Positions 1 through 9,724 of a DNA stretch of 64,000 nucleotides are shown one piece after another (position 1 is the first letter of the stretch; each line of letters opens with the position of its first letter). Location of the stretch: assembly GCA_037176845.1 (NCBI GenBank), contig JAYKXP010000015.1, positions 434,001 to 498,000 on the forward strand, in the 5' to 3' direction. The notes under the pieces were generated by a model, which saw only the letters and a program-made list of their open reading frames with translations, had not been told where the DNA came from and made no database searches. Both the position numbers and the translations under genes were made by a program. Origin of the DNA: Paramarasmius palmivorus. Taxonomy: Eukaryota; Basidiomycota; Agaricomycetes; Agaricales; Marasmiaceae.

Positions 1-1143
1 GGTGGTCGAAGACGATGGAGAGGTGGTCGAAGACGACGGAGAAGTCCTCGAAGATGGAGAAGTAGATGGCGAGGTGGCCGAAGATGACGGTGAGGTGGTC
101 GAAGACGACGGAGAGGTGCTCGATGACGAAGAAACCGGCCCTAGGACTGTCACAGAGACCCTCACTTTGACGACGTTCGTTGATCCTACCCCTACCGCTA
201 AAAGTTCCAGCAAGACCAACAGCACCAACGCAGCCAAAGCAACTGATGCGGCTGAAGTAAAGATCAAAGCTAGGAAGGAGTCTTCTATGACAGAGTCGAA
301 GGCTGCCGAGAGTACCGCTGCTTCCAAGGACAAGGCTGGAGATAAGAAGGGCTCCGAGTCTGCCTCAGCCACTGCCACTGCTGCTGAAAGTACCGAAACT
401 GCGACCGATGACACGGAAGTTGTTGATGAGGAGGGCGACGTTGTTGATGAGACCGACGATGGAGAGGTAGTCGATGAGGAGGGTGAAGTCATCGAAGACG
501 ATGGAACTGTTGTCGAGGATGATGGCACTGAAGACGGAACCGTTGTTGAGGACGATGGAACCGTTGAGGACGATGAGACGGTTGTTGAAGGCGATGAAGA
601 GGTTCTCGACGATGGAACTGCGGTCGAGGACGGAACCGTCGACACCAAGACATTTGGCGGCTGCTTCAAGGTCCTTGCTGGCTTAAACGTCAATGCAGGC
701 GCACAAGGAAGCTTCTTCAACTTCTTTAATGATCAAACAGTCGTACCCCTCTTCACCAAGAACTTTGAGCTCTTCAAGGTTAGCTTCTTGTTCACTTTCA
801 AATGACATAGATTGAATGATCCTTTGCAGAAATGCTTCGGTGACCAGGCCGACCAGGGCACACAGGCCACAGGCGAGGAGACAGGAGAGGTTACGGAAGA
901 AACTGCACCTGCTCGAAAGAGATCGTTCCCTCGTGTCTCGAGACTGCCCAGGTCCAGTTTGGAGAGGAGACAGGCCAACAAGAACAAGAACCAGAAGGCA
1001 AATGCCTTCTCTTGCTTGAAGAACAGCATTAAGCCGCAACCTCTGGTGAACCAGAAAGTCAAGTCGAACCAGTAAGTGTCGCTAATCTCCTTGGCGAAAA
1101 CGAGTTGCTGAATACTGTTTTAACCAGGGCAAAGGCGTTGTGA
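1..1143 (+). CDS. Acidic tandem-repeat protein, C-terminal part (5' end outside window)
   Basis: Read as three exons (to 778, 830-1071, 1128-1143). The GT-AG introns of 51 and 56 bases keep the frame and lead to a TGA at 1141-1143. About 344 residues are visible. Two stretches are tandem acidic repeats of the form EDDGEV or EDDGTV (roughly residues 1-45 and 135-215), separated by a Ser/Thr/Ala/Lys-rich linker. After them comes a short less acidic segment beginning GGCFKVLAGLNV and then a basic tail containing ARKR and many Lys/Asn residues. No catalytic domain is recognised, and the start and any signal peptide lie left of the window. The repeats resemble low-complexity linkers of cell-wall or nuclear proteins, but that is only composition. 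Function unknown. Confidence 0.7.
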
Positions 1144-1345
1144 AGAAGTTGAAATCTGAATTATTACTTTTAAGTTATTGCTGTAGTTGTACATAGCGTT
1201 TCGGGTGAAAACATGAACTACATACTATTCCCGATGGTCTTCGGTGGCCCAAGTGGATTCTCACTTGCCAGATATGTTCTCGCTGTTGGGCCAGGTTTCT
1301 GGATCCTATTGCAAGATTCAAAGTAGGGACATCAAAGTGGTACAC

Positions 1346-4256
1346 TTAATGCAAGCTAATATACACATGTCTACTACAAATCTTTGCCTCGGATGCAGGA
1401 TCCAAAATCAACGTCTGAGTTCCATCCACAATCGCAGCGGGCCCCTTCACCAGGTCTCCCTGATCCAAATTCTCCAACAGGAATACAGGCACATCTATCC
1501 GGCCCGTTTGTTCAAAGTACATGCTAGTCATATTCTGGCGGCGTTCAGGTAGACCCATCACGTCCGTGAACACGAGGCGATCGCACTCGGCGAACACCGA
1601 CTCTCCTACGTCTTGTATCGACTTGCCAACTGTACGAAGGGTTCGATGAGCAGTCTAAAGGCGGAGCTTTGAGCGACTTACTACCGCGAACTCGTACGTC
1701 ATCAACGACTGCCGACTTTTCCTCCAGAAGGAATCCAAACTCCTTTTGATACGCCTCTTCAAAGGCTCGTTGGAAATCAAAAGATCCATCTTTGGGAGCG
1801 AGGGTCATTAAGGAGGTGTCCGAGCCATCGTATCTAAAACAGACCTCAGTACAAGTGGCATGGATGTTCCAATTGAACACTTACCTCATATTGAGATAGC
1901 ATTCCGTTACAATCCGGTCATCTGAAAACCCTTGCCGCTTGAGTTCATTCACGACCTCGCCACGCAAGCGCTCAATTCTTGAAAGAAGATGGCTCTTCGT
2001 GTCGTCGGAGTAGACACTAGAACACGGCTCTTGAAGCTCGAATGCCCTATATAAAGGGGTTAATACTACGTCTCGCAAGTAAGAGCATAACGAACCTATC
2101 AGCCAAAGCCATCCCATACGCCGACAATATACTCGAGAACCGATGAATAAGGATCTTGCTCATACCCAGCGACCTCGCGAGCTCACATGCATGCTGTCCG
2201 CCGGCACCGCCGAAACTGGCCAGTATGTGTTTGCTCAAAGCGAACCCACGGGCTTCAGTCAAGGTCCGTATAGGTCTGGCCATTTTCTCGTTGGCAATTT
2301 TGATGAAACCGTATGCGATCTCGTCTAAAGACATTGGTTTCGAGCTGGCAGCGTTAATCTCCTTTCGTAGGACCTCGAAAGCGGCGATTGACGCTTCGCG
2401 GTCTAGGGGCTGGTCTTCTGTTTTCCCAAAGATCTTGGAAGAGTATATCAGTAGACGAAGGAGAATAGGACAAGTAGATAGTACCTTGGGGAAATAGTCG
2501 GGAAGGAGACGACCGAGAACTAGGTTAGCATCGGTGGTGGCAAGAGGACCACCTTTCCTGTGCACGAGTTCAGTTATATATTGCTGGGGAAAGTGAATGG
2601 CATACCGGTAGCAGGCAGGACCGGGTTCTGCGCCTGCTGATTCGGGTCCTACGTTGAACAGACCGTTTCGGAATGATAAGCAGCTTCCACCACCGGCAGC
2701 GACTGTGCTGGAGGATCGTTAGTTTATGTAGTCCATGAAAGGTCAAGAAATATACTTGATGTCAAGCTGAGCACTCTGTATTGAAATGCCTGCCGTAGTG
2801 GTTTCGTAGACCATTTCGTAACGTCCGTCGTATCGGCTGACATCCTACGTGAAGAGTCAAAATCATGTTGCACCCATAGAGCTTGTAACGCTTACTGTGC
2901 TTGTTCCGCCCTGTAATCATATTGAGCTCCTTGTTGCGAAAATAGTGCACTGCTTGACATACCATATCGAAACCTATGATAGGCATCTTCACATTGTCAT
3001 CCCAACTAGTCTGACTGTACGCCACGACACCTCCAGCAGGACCAGAAAGTATAGACTTCAAGCCGGAAAACTTGTCGACCTCGACCAGGCTACCTTCCGA
3101 CGTCATGAACTCCACCCGCGCTGTCTTGCCAAGGTTCTCGTCAAAGCCCTTGAAGAAACTTGAGATATAGTCTTGCAGAACGGGAGTAAGGTACGCGTCG
3201 GCGGTTGATGATGTTGCCCGAGGAACCATTTTAATCTGAGGTGAGAGTTGCGATGATACTGAAATGTGCGTGAAGCCGATTTCACGAGCAATCTTCGCGA
3301 CGAGGAGTTCATGATCAGGAAAGGTGTATGAGTGTGCAAAGCAAATGGCGAGACACCGGATTCCTCTGTCGTAGAGTACTTGAAGGTCGCTGCGGACTGC
3401 CGATTCGTCTAGAGGGCCGTTAGAATTATCCATACAGCCATAGCGAAGAGCATACCTGGTCTCCGAAGGATCCGAACACCTTCTCCGGATATTCCCCGCA
3501 CGATTTCACCGGTATGGTCGCTGATGACTTTGTCATTGTCGTCAAATACGACAGCATTCTGGGCAAACTTGGGATCAGAGGTGAATCCGACCAAAGTTAC
3601 ACGCTCATCGACTTCAATGACAGACTGAAACAGAGGTTTCGTCCGTTGAACGTTGAGTTTGAAGAGATTTGGACGTGACTGGTTTCCTATGGTGAGTAAA
3701 TCCTACAGGGAAAAAAATCAGATTCTCGCATGGTCCTCGAACGAAAACATCGCCTTGCCTTGAAACCTTTAGTAACGAGAAAAGCGTGTTCTATGCCCTT
3801 CCTCTCCAAGAGTGCATTAGTCGCGACAGTAGTGGAGAGTCGAATAAAGTCGATCTTGGTGGTATCTAGTTTGATTCCCCTAGGTATCTCAGTCTTTGTC
3901 GCGGTTTGAAGTATCCTGCGAATGCCTTCCGTTGGAGCATCTATTATCGAGGAGCGCGATTAGATTAGATAGGTGTCCAGCACGTGACAATTCACACACC
4001 CGGATAGTTTGCCAGGTCTACCGACAGAAGCTTGACAACAATTTCCTCTCGCCGTCCATCTTCAGTCAACCATGAGGCATGGCAGTCGGTAAAGGTTCTA
4101 GTAATTATCAGAATGGGGCAAGAAATGAAGAAGAACGACATACCCTCCACGGTCAATGGCGATCTGGATAGCTGAATTGGAGCCATCGATTTTACAGCTC
4201 TGAAACTAGGAACAGGGAGACTCACAGTGGTCAGGGATGGCGGACGAAGAAGTCAT
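1346..4256 (-). CDS. HyuA-type 5-oxoprolinase/hydantoinase subunit A
   Basis: A multi-exon gene of roughly 750 codons covering the ATPase half of 5-oxoprolinase or N-methylhydantoinase. That half uses ATP to activate a cyclic amide such as 5-oxoproline for ring opening. The ATG is at 4254-4256. Exon 1 (4226-4256) joins in frame to exons giving AIDRGGTFTDC, the first phosphate loop of the ASKHA fold. The second loop GGTSTDV is reached through a 15-base exon at 2896-2910. Further family marks are [19 protein letters not shown] and [17 protein letters not shown]. The protein stops at 1346-1348 after the HyuA C-terminal region, where eukaryotic single-chain 5-oxoprolinases would run on into HyuB. 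Here HyuB is a separate divergent gene starting 240 bases away. The substrate cannot be read from sequence. Some intron borders are approximate. Confidence 0.88.
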
Positions 4257-4496
4257 AATGCTGGGCGTATTGGGGTCTCAAAATGGAGAAGTTTAGAGAC
4301 TGGAAAGGCTGACTTACATATGAGCTCCTTACCGCTCGGATTCCGGGGATCCGATTCCATGCGGCCCAAGAATACTGCTCGGAACTCGATATCGGAACTC
4401 GAACGGAAATTGCACCATACCGGACCCTTCTTCAACTCGACCTCTAAAGAGGAATTCTTGCTACCCAACGCACCACACTCTTCCTAGTTGTCCGTC
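4257..4496. promoter_or_regulatory. Shared divergent promoter of the hyuA-like and hyuB-like genes
   Basis: The 240 bases between the two opposing ATGs must hold both promoters, which would make the two subunits co-regulated. At 4332-4339 the sequence CCGCTCGG has two facing CGG half-sites, and 4337-4353 reads CGGATTCCGGGGATCCG, again with outward CGG/CCG triplets. Such triplets are the usual contacts of Zn2Cys6 regulators, and one is encoded at 9.7-12.7 kb. That this protein binds here is inference. Confidence 0.6.
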
Positions 4497-6847
4497 ATGT
4501 CTTCTGCTCCTGATCCCATCTTGCTCACCCTTTTCGCCAACCGTTTCATGAGCGTGTAAGGACTGTCGTGGCACTTCCTACTTCAATTGTACTGATGAAC
4601 CAATAGGGCCGAAGCCATGGGTCGATCTCTGCAACAAACGGCTATTTCGACCAACATCAAAGAACGTCTTGACTTTAGTTGCGCACTGTTCGGACCTGAT
4701 GGTTCTCTTGTCTCGAACGCACCTCATATACCCGTTCACCTTGGAAGCATGAGTTAGTGAGTAATGTGTTAGGCTCAAAGGCATCGGAATATACTGACAA
4801 TCGCTTCCTCTCTAAGTGCCGTGCAATATCAGATCGAAACGTTGGGTATTGGCGCGGATGCACCCTCGGGGAATGGCATTGAGCAGGGTGACGTTATTAT
4901 GGCAAATTCTCCTCAAGCTGGAGGTACTCACCTTCCGGACATCACGATGGTGAGCTCAGGTCTTTCAGCTTCTACTGAAGAATTCTACTCAAGCACTGCT
5001 TAGATAACACCCGTGTTCAGTGAAACTGGAGAGATCATTTTCTTCACTGCATCTCGAGGACATCATGCAGGTTCATTTCTTCTTGTTGTCTATTCGTGTT
5101 CTTGTTCTGATGAATATGCTATACGAAAGACATTGGTGGCATCTTGCCTGGTTCAATGCCTCCCATTTCAACAACTATTTTTGAAGAAGGCGCCCACATC
5201 AAATCGTTCAAACTGGTCCAAAAGGGAAAATACAATCGCGAGGGACTCATTCAGCATATGGTAGATGGTCCAGCATCCTATGAAGGCTCTAGTGGCACGC
5301 GGTGCTTCCGTGACGTGGAGAGTGACTTGAAAGCCCAGATTGCCGCGAATCGAAAGGGTATTGAATTACTCTACTCCAGTCCGTTCCATTTCTACTCCTT
5401 AATTTCTAATCGCTGATACGTACATCATCTCAAGTGATCCAAGAGTACGGCCTTCAAACGGTTCAAGACTACATGATCCATATCAGGAACAACGCTGAGT
5501 TCGCAGTTCGTTCTTTGCTGAAACGCCATGCGGCTGCTCATGGCGCCAAACTTCACGCCATTGATCATATGGATGATGGGTCGCCTATCGAGCTCACCAT
5601 TTCCATCGACCCTGAAACAGGCTCAGCCATCTTCGACTTTGAGGGCACTGGTCCGGAGATGCGCGGTAATCTGAATGCACCACCATCAGTCGTACGCTCT
5701 GCAGTTTTGTACTGTTTACGTGCCATTTTAGACGAGGATATCCCGCTGAATGCAGGTTGTTTGATGCCGATTGATGGTACGTTCGACGTGGTATTAGTCT
5801 TGATGGACGCATCCCTCATCGATTGATTCCGTATCCTTTGCAGTGAGAATACCCGAGAACTCCATTCTCAATCCTTCCGAGACGTGTGCGGTCGTAGGAG
5901 GCAATGTGGTGACCTCACAGCGTGTCACCGATGTCGTCCTACACGCTTTTGAAGCTGTTGCTGCCTCTCAAGGTTGTTGGTACGGTCATCAATAATATCC
6001 CGCTGACATCTTGATTTAAGAATGTTTACAGTAATAACTTGACTTTCGGTGCCGGTGGGAAATCGGAGGGAGGCCAAGTCGAAGAAGGTTGGGGATACTA
6101 CGAGACCATCGCAGGAGGAAGCGGTGCCGGTGAAGGATGGCACGGAGAGAGTGGTGTACACGTCCAGTTGGGTTTCCAGTTCTTTGTAGCTAATACATTC
6201 TTCTGACTTTCTGCAGCATGACGAATACACGTATTACCGATCCAGAGATTCTTGAGCGTCGATACCCTGTCATTCTTCACGAGTTCTCCATACGACAGAA
6301 CTCCGGGGGTGATGGAGAGTTCCGAGGAGGTGACGGTGTCGTCAGAGACATTGAGTTCCTTGTTCCTATTCAAGTTAGCATTCTTAGCGAGGTCAGTTCA
6401 TACATTTGTCCCTTGATGAATGTGAATGGTTCGCTGACGCCTGCTCAAAGCGCCGTGTCAATCGACCATATGGTCTCAAGGGCGGTGCCGCCGGCAGATG
6501 CGGTCTCAATCTGTGGAAGAAGAAGACTCGCAAAGCCGACGGTGATTGGAAGAGTGATCATGATAAACACCGGTAAGTCTTTCCCCAACAGATCCTCCTC
6601 TCAATTCTGATGGTCTCTAAGCATTTTGAATATCGGTGCACGGGCGACAGTCAAGATGGGTGCGGGTGACCACATCATACTCCATACCCCTGGCGGTGGT
6701 GGATGGGGCTCGGCGCATCAAGTGCTTGAAACGCCTCAGGAAGCGGTAACAATACCTGGTATGATCCAAAGAGCAGCATCGGCTTTGAGGACTTTTGTTC
6801 CGAGGGGTAGCTTGGAGGAAAGGAGTGCTCTGCAGCTCGGAGTGTAA
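4497..6847 (+). CDS. HyuB-type 5-oxoprolinase/hydantoinase subunit B
   Basis: Hydrolase half of the oxoprolinase/hydantoinase pair, roughly 570 residues in many exons. Exon 1 runs 4497-4555 and joins exon 2 at 4607. The start region reads [19 protein letters not shown], then [20 protein letters not shown] and [13 protein letters not shown], the standard HyuB N-terminus. Later family blocks are [30 protein letters not shown]-like [35 protein letters not shown]-type [15 protein letters not shown], and the C-terminal [10 protein letters not shown]. The stop is at 6845-6847. It is transcribed away from the hyuA-like gene, and the two products are expected to form one ATP-dependent enzyme. The last intron ends shortly before the [11 protein letters not shown] segment. 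Substrate may be 5-oxoproline or a hydantoin; sequence alone does not decide. Confidence 0.88.
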
Positions 6848-7002
6848 GCTATGCTATGCTTTGCTACGCCTGACTGTTTGTAACACGAAGATAGAATAAT
6901 CGCAACGGCAGAACAGAATTATGCTACAGTTGTTACAATACATAGTGTACTCGAGAAATCTATATATCTATATCCATTCAGCGATGCCGTTCAACAGTAT
7001 GG

Positions 7003-7262
7003 TCAACCAGTACGGTTGATTGTCTGGAGTGCTTGGGTTGCAGCCGACTCTTCCGCTGCGTGTTTGGTTCGTCCCGAACCTTGACCATACTGCACACCGT
7101 TTACTATCGAATCATCAGTATTCCAGAGTGGAACCTGCAATATCAACCCTGATGCTCACGATACACGATAGAGTTCCAGGTGGCGCCGTGCTGAGGACCA
7201 TAAACATTCGTAGCGTATTCTGGCCTTATTCCCAACGATTGGCAATAGTTGTTAAGGCTCAT
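7003..7262 (-). CDS. Small double-stranded-RNA-binding-domain protein
   Basis: A short gene read from ATG 7260-7262 to TGA 7003-7005, about 75 residues. It starts MSLNNYCQSLGIRPEY and continues YGPQHGATWNSI, then WNTDDSIVNGVQYGQGSG, RTKHAAEESAATQALQTI. This is the alpha-beta-beta-beta-alpha pattern of a dsRBD, including the GxGSGRTKHAAEESAA block that starts the last helix. The two halves join only if about 32 bases (GTGTATC to TTGCAG) are removed, which is very short for an intron here. Either the intron is unusually small or the gene is damaged. An upstream exon may precede the ATG, since an acceptor-like CCTAG lies just before it. It converges on the hyuB-like gene. Cellular role unknown; binding to structured RNA is inferred from the domain. 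Confidence 0.55.
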
Positions 7263-8696
7263 TTTGGCGTGTTCTAGGAAAGAAACAGTCCCGTTAGTGT
7301 AATTGACTCGGAGGACACAAGTGAAACAAATAATTACTGGGGTCCATTGCTGAATTATAGAAAATGCAAGCTTGAGAGATTTGTAGGCTTTGTAGTTCTG
7401 AGCGAGGCAAAGAGCTGAGTGTGGTGTCGTCTTAAGAGATGGCCTACCTGCTTTTATATGCACTATCCAGCTGCTAAAACGGAGATGTTTGAAGCATCTC
7501 AACTGCGCATCGATAGCAATAAAGGATCAACTCCTGAGGACAGCTATGACATTCGCCAAAGACTCTAGAATGGACATTCTCGCGCTGGGCATCCGAGACA
7601 AAAGGAGGTTTGAAGACGTTCATTGGCGCTTAATGATGCAGGTATTATAGCAATGCCATTCACTGAAATGTGGCGCACTGACGCCAAGATTCATCGAACG
7701 GGAAACAGCCTGAACAGACGAAAAGTCCCGTTCTCCTCGGATAGCCCAGCAGAGTAGGACTACATCAGGGGAAATATAGGAATTGCTGAAAACGCACCGA
7801 ATTTGCGGCAAATACAACAGCTTGGGCGAGGATTATCAGGGGTCTTCGAAAGCATCGAATGGAGAAACCATTAGCCAGATTTCTACATTGATATTGCTAG
7901 TACAGGTATGCGCCACGGATTATCAAAGGCGCGGTTATGCTGAATATCGAACAGGGAATATCAGAACCACATTATGGTCAGAATGAGATGTGAGATGATC
8001 AAACAACTCACTCTCACTCTAGCTATGTTATGTGTTTCAAACCCAAGGGGATGGGTGTATCGGCGTCACTAGCACTGAAGTGCTATTGGACATTGACAGG
8101 GCGTCTAAGCTGGCGTTGTTCAGGGCGTATTAGATATTGTCATGGATTAGTATTCATAAGATTCGATCCAAAGGGAACCACCAGAGTCGAATAGGATGTT
8201 TTGACTGCAGACTGAGGAGAGCACATGGTGGTCATTTACAGTAGGGCCTTCTCACGCCCGGCAACTCCCGAATTATTCTCTTCTCCCACCATGACCATGA
8301 CCATGACTACAACCATACCACGCTCATAGAACACTGGTCTAGCATCTGGAATGCGAACCTTGTTTGTTCTGTGTTTCTTCCTTGTACTTCTCGCTTTCCC
8401 GACGGGGTAAGGCATGATGGTTAGTCTGCCGTTTTTTTTCTGCGCCAGCTTATCCGGTCGATTTCCGGAAGGGCTGGTGATTATGCGGGAAATTCTGGGG
8501 GCGATACGAGCTGGCCGAACGGTTTCAAGGGCAAGCCCCAGGAGGGTAATTCCTTGGAAATCGTCTTGGATTGATGTTTTTCCGTGCAAGTTCCAATCGC
8601 CAACACAGTGAGTTGCCTATTTTTGCTTTGTAAGGGCGGTATATTTGAAAATTGAAAGACAGACCATCATCTACTCCCCTTCATCGTCTGCGAGTC
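7263..8696. other. Intergenic region, no gene recognised
   Basis: About 1.4 kb between the dsRBD gene and the DUF1445 gene. Only short frames without recognisable domains or consistent splice structure occur. The right part must hold the promoter of the DUF1445 gene. Around 8454-8470 it has TCCGG-rich sequence (TCCGGTCGATTTCCGGA), similar in type to CGG-rich spots at other promoters of this cluster. Confidence 0.5.
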
Positions 8697-9618
8697 ATGC
8701 CTGTACCCGACATTCACCCAACTCTCTCACCAGCTGAAGTTCGTTTGCTGTGTCGGGAAAACAAGTTTCAGGAGCCCACTACCGCATCCTACTGTGATGG
8801 CTACGTGCAAGCTAATCTTGTAATCCTATCGGAGAAATATGCAGAAGATTTTAGAATTTTTTGCGCGCGCAATCCTGTGTCGTGAGTTCCCCATTGACCG
8901 TTAATCGAGCTGTCACTCAAACGCTTCCAGCTGCCCTCTTATCGGAGAGACATACCCCGGTGACCCTCGGGTACCAGAGCATCTTGCTACCAACTGCGAT
9001 ATTCGCACGGACCTTCCGCGATACAACATCTACAGGGACGGCAAATATGTTGAAACGAAGAGCAACATTGAGAAGGAATGGAAATCCGATTCAGTGGCCT
9101 TCCTCATAGGCTGCTCATACTCCTTCGAGGCTGCTCTGTGTACCAACGGGCTTATTCCACGTCACATTGAGCTAGGAAGGAACGTCGCAATGTACAGAAC
9201 TCAAGTACCATTAATGCCTGCCGGTGGTACGTACAGCGTGTATTCCTGTTTGCCAGGTGCTCACATCTTTACAGTGTTTTCGGGGCGTATGATTGTGTCA
9301 ATGAGACCCTATCCGCTGGAAGCTATTGATTCTGTTCGTGCTATCACTCGACCATATGTCCGTGCACACGGAGAACCGGTAGCTTGGGGAGCAAATGGCG
9401 CTCGCGCCTTAGGTATCGATGATGTCGCAGGTTTACGTCCAGATCATGGAGATCCTTCAGACATTCGTGCTGGCGAGGTTCCTGTGTACTGGGGCTGTGG
9501 GGTAACACCTCAGCAAGTCGTTATCGATAGCGGTATACCGGGAGTGGTTATGTCTCACGCACCAGGACACATGTTGGTCCTTGATCAACTTATAAGCGAC
9601 GTGTGTCGGTTTGATTAG
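8697..9618 (+). CDS. DUF1445 / D-glutamate-cyclase-like putative hydro-lyase
   Basis: Three exons (8697-8881, 8931-9226, 9275-9618) give exactly 274 codons plus TAG, close to the usual family length of about 260-290. Family blocks are visible in order: PAEVRLLCRENKF, CDGYVQANLVILSEKYAEDF, CPLIGETYPGDP, DIRTDLPRYNIYRDG, FLIGCSYSFEAAL, PVYWGCGVTPQ and MSHAPGHMLVLD. The family includes bacterial YcsI proteins, often encoded beside 5-oxoprolinase genes, and the mitochondrial D-glutamate cyclase, which converts D-glutamate to 5-oxo-D-proline. Its place between an oxoprolinase pair and a regulator/permease pair fits a role in 5-oxoproline or D-glutamate metabolism. Its stop lies 106 bases from the stop of the regulator gene. 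The exact reaction is inferred. Confidence 0.85.
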
Positions 9619-9724
9619 CGGACGAAGCAGAACTGTTGAAACATACATCATATTTAGTAATACAGGATAGGATAATTATCAGGAACAGGATGTATAGGAT
9701 GTATGGCAATGTCAGGTAAAGACA

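Noticed and set aside
4227..4487. Plus-strand 86-codon frame between hyuA-like and hyuB-like genes
   Set aside because: It overlaps the first hyuA exon and the shared promoter and has no recognisable content.
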